From Gemmobacter aquarius (lineage in GTDB: Bacteria > Pseudomonadota > Alphaproteobacteria > Rhodobacterales > Rhodobacteraceae), in the NCBI RefSeq assembly GCF_003060865.1, contig NZ_CP028918.1, positions 2,902,001-2,966,000 on the forward strand: DNA of 64,000 nt. The letters run 5' to 3'. Of the stretch, positions 44,572 to 55,731 are shown piece by piece. Position numbers and translations under genes: made by a program. Below the pieces are notes generated by a model that saw only the letters and a program-made list of their open reading frames with translations, was not told the origin of the DNA and ran no database searches. The first letter of the stretch is position 1. Each line of letters begins with the position of its first letter.

Positions 44572-47500
44572 GCGACCAGAGCCTCGGCTTTTTTCAAATC
44601 GACGGACACGAGTTGGCTCACACCCTGTTCCTGCATCGTAACGCCGAACAGCCGGTCCATCCGCGCCATCGTCACCGCGTGGTGGGTGATGACCAGAAAG
44701 CGCGTGTCGGTGCGGCGGGTCATTTCATCCAGCATGTCGCAGAAACGGGTGACGTTGGCATCATCTAGCGGGGCGTCGACTTCGTCGAGCACGCAGATCG
44801 GCGCGGGGTTGGCGAGGAAGACGCCGAAGATCAGCGCAAGCGCCGTCAGGGTCTGCTCGCCGCCCGAGAGAAGCGACAGGGTGGCGAGTTTCTTGCCGGG
44901 CGGTTGGCACATGATTTCAAGGCCAGCTTCCAACGGGTCGTCGGATTCGACCAGCACGAGGCGGGCTTCGCCGCCGCCGAACAGGTGGGTGAAGAGCGTC
45001 GAGAAATTGGCGTTGACCTGTTCAAAGGCGGTCAGCAGGCGTTCGCGGCCCTCTTTGTTCAACCCTGCGATGCCCGAGCGCAGTTTCTTGATCGCCTCTT
45101 CGAGGTCGATCTTTTCGCGGGCCAGCGTGTCGTATTCTTCCGAGACGGTTTTCGCGTCTTCTTCCGCCCGCAGGTTGACCGCGCCCAAGGCTTCGCGCTG
45201 GCGTTTCAGGCGGTTCACCTCGGCGTCCAGCGTTTCGGCGTCGGGCATCTTGTCGGGGTCGGTGGCTAGCGTGCTGAGCAGTTGTTCGGGGGTGGCTTCG
45301 GTTTCCTCGAGGATGCGTTCGGCGCCGTAGGCGACGGTTTCGCGGGCGGCATCGGCGCGGGCTTCGGCGCGGGCGCGGGCTTCGCGGGCCTCGCCTGCCG
45401 AGCGTTCGGCGTCGCGTTCGGCGTCTTGGGCTGCGCGAAGGGCGGCTTCGGCTGCGGCCAAGGTTTCGACGGCGGCACGGCGGCGGGCTTCGGCGGCGTC
45501 GATGGCTTCGGCCAACTCCTCGCGCTTGATGGCGATTTCTTCGGGGGCGGCGCTGGCTTCGGCCAGTTCTTCGGTCGTTTCGGCTTTGCGTTCGGCCAGT
45601 TCGGCAATGCGGCGTTCGGCGGTTTCAAGGCGGTGCTTCCAGCCCGACAGTTCCTTGACCGCCTCTTGCCGCCGCCGCACGCGGGCTTCGCCTTCGCGGC
45701 GGAGTTCGTCATGCGCCGAGCGGCGGGTGAGCATGGCAAGGCGGGCGGCTTCGACGGCCACGCGGGCGGCTTCGACGGCGTTGCGGGCGGCGTCGAGGTT
45801 CGGAAGTTCGGCGGCCTGCGCTTCGGCCTCGCGCAGGCGGGCGCGGGCGGACATCGCCTCGTCCTCATAGCGCGAGACGGCGAGGGTGGCGGCTTCCAGC
45901 TTTCCGGCGGCGATGGAGCGGTCGGCCTCGGCCCTGCTGGCGGCGCGGTTTGCTTCGGTCACGCGGGCATCGGCGGCGCGGCGGGCATCGCGGGCCATCT
46001 GGTCGGCGCGGGCAAGATCGGACAGGCGGGCTTGCAGCGATTCATGGGCCTGGCGTGCGCCATCGGCACGGGCGGCGACGTCTTCGAGGTCGCGCTTCAG
46101 CTGCACGAGGCGGTTGAGTTGTTGCAGGCGCAGGGCGGCGGCCGATGGTGCGTCTTCGGCACCGGCACGGAACCCGTCCCAGCGCCACAGGTCGCCTTCG
46201 GCGCTGACGAGACGTTGACCCGGCAAGAGAGCCGCTTGCAGCGCGGCGCCTTGGTCGCGGGATATAAGGCCGATCTGCGACAGGCGGCGGGCCAGAACGG
46301 CGGGGGCGGTGACATGGGCGGAAAGCGGGCTTGCGCCTGCGGGAAGGGGCTGGCTGTGGTCGTACGGTGCAAGAGAGGCCCAGCCGGAACGCGCGGCGGC
46401 GTCGATTTCGGGCGCGCGCAGGTCATCGGCGAGGGCGGCACCAAGCGCCTTTTCATAACCCGGCGTGACGGTGAGGCGGTCGAGCAGTTGCGATCCGGCC
46501 AGTGCCTCGCGGTCGACAAGTCTGGCTAGGGCGGCGACTTCGGCGCGCAGGGCGTTGGCCTCGCCCTCGGCGGAGGAGCGGGCGGCGCGGGCTTCGGCTT
46601 CGCGGCTTTGGGTTTCGGCGCGGGCGGCTTCGGCTGCGGCCAGCGTATCCTCGGCGCGTTCGGCAAGGTCGGCGGCGGATTCCTGCGCCTCGGTCGCGGC
46701 GTCATAGGCTTCGGCGGCGGCGGTCAGGGCTTCGGTCGCGGTGTCGACGGTTTCGCGGGCGGTCGCCGCCTGCGTTTCGGCGCGGTCGAGCGTGGCGCGG
46801 GTGTCGGACAGCATGCGCTGCGCCGATTGGTGGCGGGCGGCGAGGCGGGCCGAATCCTCGGTGGCTTGGGCGAGCAGGGTTTCGCGGTCCGACAGCAGGG
46901 CACCGGCTTCGCGCGCCACTTCGGCGGCTTCGGCAAGGCGGTCGTCTTGGCCGTCGCTGGCGCGGGCGAGCTGTTCGATCTCCCATTCCAGCCGTCCGAT
47001 GGTTTCGCCCGCGTCGCGGTTCAGACCGGCCTCGCGCTCCATGTCGCGGGTCAACTGGTCGATGCGGCCGCGCAGGGTTTCGATCATCTGGCGGGCGCGG
47101 GCCTCCTGATCGCCCAGCGCGTCGCGCTGCACGGTCAGGCGTTGCAGCACGGCCGAGGCAATCGCCTCTTCCTCGCGCTTGGCGGGAAGCGCGTCTTCGC
47201 GGGCTTCGCGGGCCTTGCCGGCAGCGCGGGCCGCGCTTTCGGCCTGCGATGCGGCGACGAGGCGGTCGCGCAGCGCACTTTCCGCCTCGGCCCGCGCGAT
47301 TTCGGCCTCGCGCCAGCGGCGGTAGAGCAGCATCCCCTCGGCGCGGCGCAGGTCTTCGCCGATCTCGCGGTAGCGGGCGGCCTGTCTGGCCTGACGGGTC
47401 AGGGTCGAGAGTTGCTGCGCGAGGGTTTCGAGCACATCGTCGACGCGGGTCAGGTTATGTTCCGCGCCTTGCAGTTTGAGTTCGGCTTCATGGCGGCGGG

Positions 47501-48050
47501 CGTAAAGGCCGGAAATTCCTGCGGCTTCTTCCAGCACGCGGCGGCGGGATTTGGGTTTTGCGTTGATCAGTTCGGAAATCTGGCCCTGCCGCACGAGGGC
47601 GGGCGAATGGCTGCCGGTCGAGGCATCGGCAAACAGCATCTGCACATCGCGGGCGCGCACGTCCCGCGCGTTGGCCTTGTAGGCGGAACCGGCATCGCGG
47701 GTGATGCGGCGGATGATCTCGATCTGGTCGGCCTCGTTGAAACCTGACGGGGCGAGACGGTCCTGATTGTCGATCACCAGCGCCACTTCGGCGAAGTGGC
47801 GCGCACCGCGCGTGGCGGCACCGGCAAAGATCACATCCTCCATCCCGCCGCCGCGCATCGCGGTGGGGCGGTTTTCGCCCATGACCCAGCGCAGGGCTTC
47901 CAAGAGGTTTGACTTGCCGCAGCCGTTCGGGCCGACAACGCCGGTCAGCCCATCGTGGATCACCAGATCCGTGGGGTCGACGAAGCTTTTGAAGCCGTTG
48001 AGCCGGAGGCGGGTGAAGCGCAAAGGGGTGTCCTTGATTCCCGATGTCAT
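44568..48050 (-). CDS. smc: Chromosome partition protein Smc
   Basis: A ~1160-residue SMC ATPase. The N-terminal head has GPNGCGKSNLLEALRWVMGE (Walker A). Long coiled coils rich in Ala, Glu and Arg, with a hinge near the middle, follow. The C-terminal head holds LLSGGEQTLTALALIFG (ABC signature) and ICVLDEVDAPLDDANV (Walker B). It organises and segregates chromosomes. Start at 48050 gives MTSGIKDTPLRFTRLRLNGF; an in-frame ATG at 48083 would add 11 residues, and the RBS does not decide between them. It is divergent from the FMN reductase, across hairpin cluster 4. Confidence 0.95.
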   Translation of the reverse strand: MTSGIKDTPLRFTRLRLNGFKSFVDPTDLVIHDGLTGVVGPNGCGKSNLLEALRWVMGENRPTAMRGGGMEDVIFAGAATRGARHFAEVALVIDNQDRLAPSGFNEADQIEIIRRITRDAGSAYKANARDVRARDVQMLFADASTGSHSPALVRQGQISELINAKPKSRRRVLEEAAGISGLYARRHEAELKLQGAEHNLTRVDDVLETLAQQLSTLTRQARQAARYREIGEDLRRAEGMLLYRRWREAEIARAEAESALRDRLVAASQAESAARAAGKAREAREDALPAKREEEAIASAVLQRLTVQRDALGDQEARARQMIETLRGRIDQLTRDMEREAGLNRDAGETIGRLEWEIEQLARASDGQDDRLAEAAEVAREAGALLSDRETLLAQATEDSARLAARHQSAQRMLSDTRATLDRAETQAATARETVDTATEALTAAAEAYDAATEAQESAADLAERAEDTLAAAEAARAETQSREAEARAARSSAEGEANALRAEVAALARLVDREALAGSQLLDRLTVTPGYEKALGAALADDLRAPEIDAAARSGWASLAPYDHSQPLPAGASPLSAHVTAPAVLARRLSQIGLISRDQGAALQAALLPGQRLVSAEGDLWRWDGFRAGAEDAPSAAALRLQQLNRLVQLKRDLEDVAARADGARQAHESLQARLSDLARADQMARDARRAADARVTEANRAASRAEADRSIAAGKLEAATLAVSRYEDEAMSARARLREAEAQAAELPNLDAARNAVEAARVAVEAARLAMLTRRSAHDELRREGEARVRRRQEAVKELSGWKHRLETAERRIAELAERKAETTEELAEASAAPEEIAIKREELAEAIDAAEARRRAAVETLAAAEAALRAAQDAERDAERSAGEAREARARAEARADAARETVAYGAERILEETEATPEQLLSTLATDPDKMPDAETLDAEVNRLKRQREALGAVNLRAEEDAKTVSEEYDTLAREKIDLEEAIKKLRSGIAGLNKEGRERLLTAFEQVNANFSTLFTHLFGGGEARLVLVESDDPLEAGLEIMCQPPGKKLATLSLLSGGEQTLTALALIFGVFLANPAPICVLDEVDAPLDDANVTRFCDMLDEMTRRTDTRFLVITHHAVTMARMDRLFGVTMQEQGVSQLVSVDLKKAEALVA

Positions 48051-48141
48051 ATGGTCCGGCCAGACGGGAGCCAAGTCAACCATTGCGCCCCGCTATATGG
48101 GCGGGTTGCGCGGCTTATCCCCAAGATGTTGGGGCCACAGG

Positions 48142-48252
48142 GCGGAATTTGACGCAAATTCCGCGACGATTTCTGACGCAGAAATCGGTGGTGCGCGGGT
48201 GGCCAGCGGAATTTGTGTCAAATTCCGGCGCGGAGTTTGCGTCAAACTCCGC
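48142..48252. repeat. Palindromic hairpin cluster 4 (TG-ACG-CA family)
   Basis: Four hairpins: GCGGAATTTG-ACG (48142-48164) and CGATTTCTG-ACG (48167-48187), then CGGAATTTG-TGT (48207-48227) and GCGGAGTTTG-CGT (48230-48252). The last differs from the first by a paired change, A to G in one arm and T to C in the other, so the stem is conserved while the sequence is not. Located between the divergent smc and FMN reductase genes. Confidence 0.93.
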
Positions 48253-48289
48253 TCTTGACCGGTGGCGGAGGAGCGGTCACGCTTCGGGC

Positions 48290-48826
48290 ATGATCACCTT
48301 GCTTGGCATTTGCGGCGCGTTGCGGGCCGGTTCCACGAACCGGCTTTTGCTGGCCGAGGCGCGGCGCGTCTTTGGCGAGGCGGAGCATGCCGAGGGGCAT
48401 ATCCGCATGCCGCTGTTCGACGAGGACCTCGAGATCGCCGAGGGGTTTCCGCCCGAGGCGGCGGCTCTGCACGGGCAGATCGTGGCGGCCGATGCCATCG
48501 TGATCGCCACGCCGGAATACAACAAGGCGGTGCCGGGGGGCCTCAAGAACGCGCTCGATTGGGTGAGCCGCGTGCCGGGGGCAGCTTGGCGCGACAAGCC
48601 GGTTGCCATCATGTCCGCGGCTGACGGGCGGGCGGGGGGCGACCGGTCGCAATTCGCGCTGCGCCTGTGCCTGACGCCGTTCCGTCCGCGTCTGGTCACC
48701 GGCCCCGAGGTGATGATCGCGAATTCGCGTGCCGCATTCGACGAGGACGGGCGGCTGAAGGACGAGCGCAACGTCAAGGTCTTGACCGAGCTGATGCAGG
48801 TCTTGCGGGCCGAGGCCGAGCGTTAG
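48290..48826 (+). CDS. NADPH-dependent FMN reductase family protein
   Basis: A 178-residue flavodoxin-like protein. [19 protein letters not shown] binds the FMN phosphate, and [21 protein letters not shown] is the family signature. Members are quinone, azo or chromate reductases or sulfonate-linked FMN reductases. Start MITLLGICG at 48290. It converges on the oxoprolinase gene with a 4-bp overlap. Confidence 0.9.
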   Translation: MITLLGICGALRAGSTNRLLLAEARRVFGEAEHAEGHIRMPLFDEDLEIAEGFPPEAAALHGQIVAADAIVIATPEYNKAVPGGLKNALDWVSRVPGAAWRDKPVAIMSAADGRAGGDRSQFALRLCLTPFRPRLVTGPEVMIANSRAAFDEDGRLKDERNVKVLTELMQVLRAEAER

Positions 48827-51800
48827 CCCCAGCCGCCGCCGCCGGGGGTGAGCATCTCGAAGACCGCGCCTGCGGGCAGGTCGCGTTCATCGTTGCCTTT
48901 CAGCACCTCGACCCTGCCATCGGGCCAGATCACGCGGTTTTCCCCCAATGCACCTGCCCCGCCGCCTGCCCCGCCGAAGGGGGCGACGATGCGGCTGGAG
49001 CAAAGCGTGGTGACGGTGACGGGTTCGAGAAACCGCATCCGCCGCACCGCGCCATTGCCGCCCTGCCATGTGCCGCTGCCGCCCGATCCGGCGCGGATGC
49101 CAAAGGTTTCCAGCCGGACGGGGAAGCGTTTTTCAAGGATCTCGGGGTCGGTCATGCGGGTGTTGGTCATGTGGCTTTGCACCGCGTCGCAGCCCGCAAA
49201 GCCGGGGCCTGCCCCTGTGCCGCCCGCGATGGTTTCGTAATTCTGGAAGCGGTCGTTGCCCCAGACGAAGTTGTTCATCGTCGCCTGCGAACAGGCCATG
49301 GTGCCGAGCGCGCCGTAAAGCGCATTGCAGGCGGCCTGCGACACCTCGGTATTGCCAGCGATCACGGCGGCGGGCGCGTTCGGGTTCAGCATCGTGCCCG
49401 AGGGGACGATGATGGTCAGCGGGCGCAGGCAGCCTTCGTTCAGGGGGATGGCTTTGCCGACGAGGGTGCGGAAGACGTAAAGCACCACGGCGCGGGTCAC
49501 GGCCTGGGGCGCATTGTAATTGCCCGTGTGCTGGGCGGATGTTCCGGTGAAATCGACCGTGGCACTGCGGGCGGCGCGGTCGACCGTGACGCGGACGCGG
49601 ATTTCGGTGCCGATGTCCATCGGATAAGTGAATTCACCGTCCGACAGGGTGTCGATCACTTGCCGGACGCTTTCTTCGGCGTTCCTTTGCACGTGGCCCA
49701 TATAGGCGGCGACGCCCCCTGCCCCGTAGCTTTCGACCACGCGCAAAAGCTCGCGCCGTCCGGTTTCGTTGGCGGCGATCTGGGCTTTCAGGTCGGCCAT
49801 GTTCTGGTCTATGGCGCGGCAGGGATAGGCTCCGGAGAGCAACAGGCTGCGGGTCGCGGCCTCGTTCAGCTTGCCAGCCTGGACAAGGGGGAAGACGTCG
49901 ATCAGCACGCCTTCTTCGGTGATGCTGCGGCTGTCGGGCGGGGATGATCCGGGGGTGCGTCCGCCGATATCGGCATGGTGCCCGCGCGAGCCGAGCCAGA
50001 AGGCGGGTTTTCCGGCCACGAAGACAGGCGTGATCACGGTCACGTCAGGCAGGTGCGTGCCGCCGTTGTAGGGCGAGTTCAGCATATAGGCATCGCCATC
50101 GCGCAAACTGGCGGCGGTTTCGGCCATGACGGTTTTGACCGCATGCGACATCGACCCCAGATGCACCGGAACGTGCGGGGCATTGGCCACCAGATCGCCC
50201 GCCGCATCGAAGATGGCGCAGGAAAAGTCCAAGCGCTCCTTGATGTTGACCGACCAAGCGGTATTGGCGAGCGTGGCGCCCATCTGGTCGGCAATGGACA
50301 TGAAGAGGTTGTTGAACACCTCGAGCAGCACGGGATCGGCCTGCGTTCCAGCGGCGGGTGTGCGGGCGATGGGGGATTGGCGTTCGAGGATCAGGTTGGC
50401 GTTTGGATCGACGCGGGCGGACCATCCGGCCTCGACCACCACCGTTCCGGTCTGTTCGGTGATGATGGCGGGGCCGGCGAGCGTGGCCCCTGCGCCAAGG
50501 GTGGCACGGTCGTAAAGCGGCACGTCGCACCAGCCGTCTGCCCAGACCGGCAAGACCGCCTTGGCGCGGGTTTCGCAAGGAGCGAGGGGTGTTTCGGGCA
50601 AGGGCGAGCCGCCGCCGATCGCTTCGACCGCGAGCATTTCGTAAAGCAACCCGCGCTCGGGCGAGATGAAGCCGAAGCGGGCAAGGTGGGCTGCCTCGAA
50701 GGCCGCTTGCATCGCGGCGGGCGGGCCGTAGGGCACCTCGAGCGGTTGGTGCGACCCGTCATAGCGCAGGTGGGCGCGGGTCTCGAAGCGGGGGGCGCTG
50801 ATGCCTTGGGCGGCAAGGTCGGCGCGGGCCTGCGCTTGCAGGCGGGCGACCGTCGGGGCGGCGTCGGCGGTGAGGGGGGCGTCGAACTGCGCCTGATGCA
50901 GGGCGCGTATGTCGGCCAGACCCATGCCATAGGCCGACAGCACGCCCGCCAGAGGATGCAGGAACACGCGGGTCATGCCCAGCGCATCGGCCACGCCGCA
51001 GGCATGCTGGCCCCCTGCCCCGCCAAAGCATTGCAGGGTGTAGCCGGTCACATCATGGCCGCGCTGGACGCTGATCTTCTTGATCGCGTTGGCCATGTTG
51101 TCGATGGCGATGCGCAGGAAGCCGGTCGCCATGGCTTCGGGTGTCAGGTGCTGGCCGGTGGCGGCGGCGACCTGTTCGCCAAGATCGCGGAAACTGTCGC
51201 GCACGGCGATCACGTCGAGCGGTTCGTCGCCGTTCGGGCCGAAGACGGCGGGGAAATGGGCAGGCGACAGGCGGCCCAGAAGCACGTTGCAATCGGTCAC
51301 GGTCAGCGGGCCGCCGCGACGGTAGCAGGCGGGGCCGGGGTTTGCGCCGGCACTTTCGGGGCCGACCTGAAAGCGCCCGTCGCGAAAGGTGCAGATCGAT
51401 CCGCCCCCTGCCGCGACAGTGTGGATATCCATCATCGGCGCGCGCATCCGTACGCCTGCCACCTCGGTCTCGAAGGAGCGTTCGTAAACGCCTGCGTAAT
51501 GGCTGACATCGGTCGAGGTGCCGCCCATGTCAAAGCCGATCAGCCGGTCGAAACCTGCGGCGGTGGCGGTGCGGACCATGCCGACGATGCCGCCTGCGGG
51601 GCCGGACAGGATGGCGTCCTTGCCCTGAAAGCGGGCGGCTTCGGTCAGGCCGCCGTTCGATTGCATGAACAAAAGCCGTCCCGTGGCGGTGCCGATGTCG
51701 AGTGCGGCTTCTACTTGGCCGACATAGCGGCGCAGGATGGGGGACAGGTAGGCATCGACCACGGTGGTATCGCCGCGCCCCACGAGTTTGGCCAGACGGC

Positions 51801-52389
51801 TGACCTGATGCGAGAGCGAGAACTGGGTGAAGCCGATCTCGGCCGCGATCTCGCCGATCCGCACCTCATGCGCGGGGTTGATGTAGCCGTGCAGAAGGGC
51901 CACGGCCACAGCGCGGATGCCTGCGGCATGGGCGGCGGCAAGCGCGGCGAGGGTGGCGGGTTCATCCAGCGGGGTGACGATTTCACCCGCGGCATCAAGG
52001 CGTTCGGGAACCTCGGCCACCTGTTCATACAGCAGATCGGGGCGCTTGATGTGCAGGTCGAACAGCGCAGGGCGAGCCTGCGTGCCGATGCGCAGCAGGT
52101 CGCGGAAGCCTTGGGTTATAAGCAGGAGCACCCGCTCGCCCTTGCGTTCCAGAAGCGCGTTGGTGGCGACGGTGGTGCCCATCTTGACGGCGGCGATGGC
52201 ATTGGCGGGCAGCGGATCATCCGGCCCGAGGCCCAGCGTGTCGCGGATGCCCTGCACGGCAGCATCGGGGTAGCGTTCGGGGTTTTCCGACAGCAGTTTG
52301 CGCGTGCTTATCCCCCCGTCAGGGCTGCGGGCGACCACATCGGTAAAGGTGCCGCCACGGTCGATCCAGAATTCCCACGCGCCCGACAT
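48823..52389 (-). CDS. 5-oxoprolinase (ATP-hydrolysing), fused hydantoinase A/B
   Basis: A 1188-residue protein: hydantoinase A domain first ([45 protein letters not shown]), then hydantoinase B domain from about residue 690 ([43 protein letters not shown]). The full-length fusion matches OPLAH-type enzymes that open 5-oxoproline to glutamate with ATP, recycling pyroglutamate. Hydantoin hydrolysis is the alternative. It is a single gene with no obvious partner. Its upstream region contains the repeat at 52461-52530. Confidence 0.92.
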   Translation of the reverse strand: MSGAWEFWIDRGGTFTDVVARSPDGGISTRKLLSENPERYPDAAVQGIRDTLGLGPDDPLPANAIAAVKMGTTVATNALLERKGERVLLLITQGFRDLLRIGTQARPALFDLHIKRPDLLYEQVAEVPERLDAAGEIVTPLDEPATLAALAAAHAAGIRAVAVALLHGYINPAHEVRIGEIAAEIGFTQFSLSHQVSRLAKLVGRGDTTVVDAYLSPILRRYVGQVEAALDIGTATGRLLFMQSNGGLTEAARFQGKDAILSGPAGGIVGMVRTATAAGFDRLIGFDMGGTSTDVSHYAGVYERSFETEVAGVRMRAPMMDIHTVAAGGGSICTFRDGRFQVGPESAGANPGPACYRRGGPLTVTDCNVLLGRLSPAHFPAVFGPNGDEPLDVIAVRDSFRDLGEQVAAATGQHLTPEAMATGFLRIAIDNMANAIKKISVQRGHDVTGYTLQCFGGAGGQHACGVADALGMTRVFLHPLAGVLSAYGMGLADIRALHQAQFDAPLTADAAPTVARLQAQARADLAAQGISAPRFETRAHLRYDGSHQPLEVPYGPPAAMQAAFEAAHLARFGFISPERGLLYEMLAVEAIGGGSPLPETPLAPCETRAKAVLPVWADGWCDVPLYDRATLGAGATLAGPAIITEQTGTVVVEAGWSARVDPNANLILERQSPIARTPAAGTQADPVLLEVFNNLFMSIADQMGATLANTAWSVNIKERLDFSCAIFDAAGDLVANAPHVPVHLGSMSHAVKTVMAETAASLRDGDAYMLNSPYNGGTHLPDVTVITPVFVAGKPAFWLGSRGHHADIGGRTPGSSPPDSRSITEEGVLIDVFPLVQAGKLNEAATRSLLLSGAYPCRAIDQNMADLKAQIAANETGRRELLRVVESYGAGGVAAYMGHVQRNAEESVRQVIDTLSDGEFTYPMDIGTEIRVRVTVDRAARSATVDFTGTSAQHTGNYNAPQAVTRAVVLYVFRTLVGKAIPLNEGCLRPLTIIVPSGTMLNPNAPAAVIAGNTEVSQAACNALYGALGTMACSQATMNNFVWGNDRFQNYETIAGGTGAGPGFAGCDAVQSHMTNTRMTDPEILEKRFPVRLETFGIRAGSGGSGTWQGGNGAVRRMRFLEPVTVTTLCSSRIVAPFGGAGGGAGALGENRVIWPDGRVEVLKGNDERDLPAGAVFEMLTPGGGGWG

Positions 52390-52460
52390 GAAACCCTCAT
52401 TTTGCCGCCTGCCCTTGGGTCGGGCAAACGACAGCCCGAGTCAACGCTGCGCCGCTGCAA

Positions 52461-52530
52461 AATGAGTATTTGGGCAAAGGTGAAGCACAATGCCGAGCGC
52501 CCTTGTTCATCCTTGTCTTAAATACTCATT
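52461..52530. repeat. GAGTATTT-type inverted repeat, variant of the GAGGATATTT element
   Basis: AATGAGTATTT (52461-52471) is followed by GGGCAAAGGTGAAG, reminiscent of the GAGGATATTT-GCCAGCGTGAA element. An exact inverted copy, AAATACTCATT, lies at 52520-52530. It sits in the 179-bp gap between the oxoprolinase and the FAD protein genes. No gene seen there. Confidence 0.7.
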
Positions 52531-52568
52531 GGCCGACACCTGCCAGAGGCGCGCCGCTTGCCGATCGG

Positions 52569-54170
52569 TCAGTCTTTCTTCGCCTCGTGGTATTCCTGTT
52601 CGGTGTTGATTTCCCACAATTCGGCATGGGTGTCGCGGCCTTCGAGGATGCCGTCGACGGCGACCATGGCGGTCAGCATGGAATGATCCTGATTGTTGTA
52701 GCGGTGCATGCCGTTCCTGCCGACGAGGAACAGGTTTTCGAAGCGGTTCATGTAGTCGCGCACTTCGTCGAAGCGGTCGTAGCTGCCGAAATAGGCGGGA
52801 TAGGCTTTCAGCGTGCGGACAACGACGGCGTCTTTCACATCATCGGGGTCCGAGACACCGAGTTTGGCGAGTTCTTCGACCGCGAAACGGGTCAGGTCGG
52901 CATCGGGCATCGACCAGATGTCGTCGCCTTCGTTGACGAAGTATTCCAGTCCGATCCAGATGTCGTCGGGGTTGGCCACCAGATAGGGGCTCCAGTTGTT
53001 GAAGATCTGGATGCGGCCCACCTTCACATCGGGTTCCTGCACGTAGATCCAGTTGTCGGGCACGCGGTCGTAAAGGTTGGCCGCAGTCGCGCCGCCGTTC
53101 AGCTTGATGCGTTTCAACAGCACGCCCACGGTGATGAAGTCGCGGTAGGTCAGGCCATCGGACACTGCCTGCACCGCTGCGGGGGCGGGCGGGATCAGGC
53201 CTTGCAGCAGGTCGCGCACGGGCATGGTGGAAAAGAAGTAATCACCGGTGATGGTGCGCTGTTCGCCCGACGCATCGGTGACGTCGATGGCGGTAACGCG
53301 CGAGCCGTCATGATGCACGGCGGTGACGCGGGTTTGCATGTGCAATTCGCCGCCCTTGGCGGTTACACCGGATGCGACCTTTTCCCAAAGCTGGCCGGGG
53401 CCGTGTTTGGGGTAAAGGAAACGCTCGATCAGGCTGGTTTCGACATTGCGCTGCGAGATCGTGGCGCTTTGCGGTTTCAGCTTGCGGAGGGCATTCTTCA
53501 GAAGGGCGGTGATCGAGAGGCCCTTGATGCGCTGCGCGCCCCATTCGGCGGGGATATCCTCGCACGGGACACCCCAGACCTTTTCGGTGTAGTCGCGGAA
53601 GAAGGTGGCATAAAGCTCGGCCCCGAAGCGGTTGATGATGAAATCGCGCAAGGACCGTTCGGGGCGGATCGGCAGGATGCGGGCGCGGGCGTAGCTGAAG
53701 AAGATCTTGGTGCTGCGCCACAGGCCAAGGCCCGCCAGCGTGGCGAGGCTGAACTTGATCGGGTAGTCGAAGAACTGCCGCAGGTAGAGGATGCGCGACA
53801 CGCGGGGGCGCACCAGCATGACATCATCGGTCAGCGCAGGGTCGGCCCCGCCGGTGGGGTTGTCGATGCTGCGGTGCTTGTTCTGGTAGCTGATGGTCAG
53901 CGACGAGGCGTCTTCGTGCATGGATTGCAGCGGCAGGACATTGGCCCACCAGTCCATCACGCGGTCGGATTTGGAAAAGAAGCGATGGCCGCCGATGTCG
54001 ATGCGGTTGCCCTTGTAATTCACCGTCCGGCTGATGCCGCCGACTTGGGTGTCGGCCTCGATCAGCACGGGTTTGATGCCCGAGCGGGTGACGAATTCAT
54101 GCGCGGCGGTCAGGCCTGCGGGGCCTGCGCCGATGATGACGGCGGTGCGTCCTTGGGTGGGGGTGGTCAT
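52569..54170 (-). CDS. NAD(P)/FAD-binding protein, UDP-galactopyranose-mutase/amine-oxidase-like
   Basis: A 533-residue flavoprotein with an N-terminal FAD motif ([17 protein letters not shown]) and [24 protein letters not shown], typical of the UDP-galactopyranose mutase/protoporphyrinogen-oxidase-like group. [20 protein letters not shown] is the C-terminal FAD region. Such proteins often sit in surface-glycan clusters, here next to GtrA (ATGA overlap). The substrate is unknown; mutase or oxidase activity on a sugar or lipid is the inference. Confidence 0.82.
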   Translation of the reverse strand: MTTPTQGRTAVIIGAGPAGLTAAHEFVTRSGIKPVLIEADTQVGGISRTVNYKGNRIDIGGHRFFSKSDRVMDWWANVLPLQSMHEDASSLTISYQNKHRSIDNPTGGADPALTDDVMLVRPRVSRILYLRQFFDYPIKFSLATLAGLGLWRSTKIFFSYARARILPIRPERSLRDFIINRFGAELYATFFRDYTEKVWGVPCEDIPAEWGAQRIKGLSITALLKNALRKLKPQSATISQRNVETSLIERFLYPKHGPGQLWEKVASGVTAKGGELHMQTRVTAVHHDGSRVTAIDVTDASGEQRTITGDYFFSTMPVRDLLQGLIPPAPAAVQAVSDGLTYRDFITVGVLLKRIKLNGGATAANLYDRVPDNWIYVQEPDVKVGRIQIFNNWSPYLVANPDDIWIGLEYFVNEGDDIWSMPDADLTRFAVEELAKLGVSDPDDVKDAVVVRTLKAYPAYFGSYDRFDEVRDYMNRFENLFLVGRNGMHRYNNQDHSMLTAMVAVDGILEGRDTHAELWEINTEQEYHEAKKD

Positions 54171-54601
54171 TGCGGGAACCCTTTATCGGCGTCATGCGGG
54201 CGGCGCGCATGGCGGAAACTGACGTATTTATGCGCGAGGAAAGAGTAGATCGCGGTCAGCCCGACCGCGCCGACATGGGCCAGCGCCTCGGGCGGGAGAT
54301 GCGGGTCGAGGGCGGGCATATGGGTCCGCAGGTATTGCGCGAGCGAGGTGGTGATCGCGAGGCCACCGACCGAGACGGCGAAGAAGTCGATGGCTTCCGA
54401 CCGCGTGAGCCGCCCCGAGGGTTCAAAGGTGAAGCGGCGGTTGAGAAAGAAGCTGACGCCCATGCCCGACAGGAAGGCGAATGCCACCGACAGGCCGTAT
54501 TGCCAGCCCTGGGAATACCCGAGCACGGCATAAAGCACGTAGCCGACGGCCAGATTGACCGCGGCCGCAAGGCCGGAACACAGCAGGAATCTGTGAAACA
54601 T
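54167..54601 (-). CDS. GtrA family membrane protein
   Basis: A 144-residue protein with four transmembrane helices and the family pattern [39 protein letters not shown] and [14 protein letters not shown]. GtrA-like proteins are thought to flip bactoprenol-linked glucose or related sugars. The start at 54601 ([10 protein letters not shown]) is chosen over a longer frame to 54835 that lacks family similarity. It overlaps the FAD gene by 4 bp; they form a small surface-glycan unit downstream of the tad operon. Confidence 0.88.
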   Translation of the reverse strand: MFHRFLLCSGLAAAVNLAVGYVLYAVLGYSQGWQYGLSVAFAFLSGMGVSFFLNRRFTFEPSGRLTRSEAIDFFAVSVGGLAITTSLAQYLRTHMPALDPHLPPEALAHVGAVGLTAIYSFLAHKYVSFRHARRPHDADKGFPQ

Positions 54602-54794
54602 CAGCCGGACAGGGGCTGATGCTGGGCCGGATACGGCGCTGACACCTTCAAGACTGCTCTCCTTTTTCGCGCTCTGCTGGCGACGATTGCGACCAAGGAT
54701 AGAAAGCGACCACCTTTCGCGCAACAATGGCGACGTGCGGCGGTGAATTGTGCCGCCGACTGTGGCCAAGGTGCATCCTGCGCGGTGGCGGCCG

Positions 54795-55712
54795 TCAGAC
54801 GCCCGGCGGGCGCATGTTGCCCAGAAGTTCGACAACGGTGATCAGGATCGGCACGATCACGATGATCAGGTTCACCGGAAACAGGAAGATCGCCATGGGG
54901 AACAGCATCTTGATCGGCAAGGAGTTGGCCTTTTCTTCCGCCCGCAGCAGGCGCATCTGGCGCATCTCTTTGGAATAGGTGCGAAGGGTCCGCACCACGC
55001 TTGCGCCAAGTTCCTGGCTTTGGCGGAACAGGGTGGCAAGGGTGCGGGCCTCTTCCAGCCGGACGCGGACGGAAAAGTTGGTCAGCGCGTCGTGCAAGGG
55101 GCGACCGGCGCGGACTTCGAGGCTGATGATCGCAAGGTGGGTGCCGAAGACGGGCTTGGTGGCAAGGAATTCGCGCGCGACGCGGTCGATTGCGGCTTCG
55201 ATAGACAGGCCAGCGTCGACGCAGACGATCAGCATGTCCATGAAATCGGGAAAGAGTTTGCGGTTCTGGATTTCGGTCTTGTTCACGTAATAGTCGAGCA
55301 CCGCGCTGCACAGGATGAAGGATACCCCGCCGAAGATCGCGGCCATCAGGACGGTGGCGGCAGGGTTCGTGTCGGGAAACAGGCGAACGATCAGGCTTCG
55401 CATGCCCACCATCACCACGACGACTGTAACAAGGCGCAGGATGTGAAAGGTGCGCGGCGCACCGGCGCCCATGAAACCCGCCGCGATCAGCTTCATTTCC
55501 AGACTGTCGGGCTGGGCCTTGTTCTGGATGTTGAAATAGTGGCTGAGCTTTTCGTTGTCGGTCGAGAAGATATCGCCGACCGAAGCGCGCTGCGTGGTCG
55601 CCGCCTCGATGTTGCGGGCGATGTCGCGGTTTCGCAACAGGACGGTCAGCATGGAAAAGGCGACCAAGGCCACGGCTGCAAAGACGGCGAGGTAGATCAG
55701 GTTTTCGTTCAT
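54795..55712 (-). CDS. tadC: Flp pilus assembly protein TadC
   Basis: A 305-residue inner-membrane protein of the type II secretion F family. It has an N-terminal transmembrane helix, a pair of helices in the middle and a C-terminal helix, with FMDMLIVCVDAGLSIEAAIDRVA as the T2SF signature. TadC and TadB form the platform that the CpaF ATPase drives. Last gene of the tad operon here; about 190 bp without a gene separate it from gtrA. Confidence 0.92.
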   Translation of the reverse strand: MNENLIYLAVFAAVALVAFSMLTVLLRNRDIARNIEAATTQRASVGDIFSTDNEKLSHYFNIQNKAQPDSLEMKLIAAGFMGAGAPRTFHILRLVTVVVVMVGMRSLIVRLFPDTNPAATVLMAAIFGGVSFILCSAVLDYYVNKTEIQNRKLFPDFMDMLIVCVDAGLSIEAAIDRVAREFLATKPVFGTHLAIISLEVRAGRPLHDALTNFSVRVRLEEARTLATLFRQSQELGASVVRTLRTYSKEMRQMRLLRAEEKANSLPIKMLFPMAIFLFPVNLIIVIVPILITVVELLGNMRPPGV

Positions 55713-55731
55713 GGACCGGCGTGCCCCCCGT

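Noticed and set aside
45282..46529. Long plus-strand ORF antisense to smc
   Set aside because: It is glycine/phenylalanine-rich low-complexity translation opposite the coiled-coil codons of smc; GC-rich coding DNA regularly gives such shadows.
49975..52521. 848-codon ORF antisense to the oxoprolinase gene
   Set aside because: No family similarity; composition is typical of a reverse-strand shadow, while the minus-strand gene has clear hydantoinase motifs.
54601..54835. N-terminal extension of GtrA
   Set aside because: The extra ~78 residues show no family similarity, and the conserved first helix begins right after the ATG at 54601.
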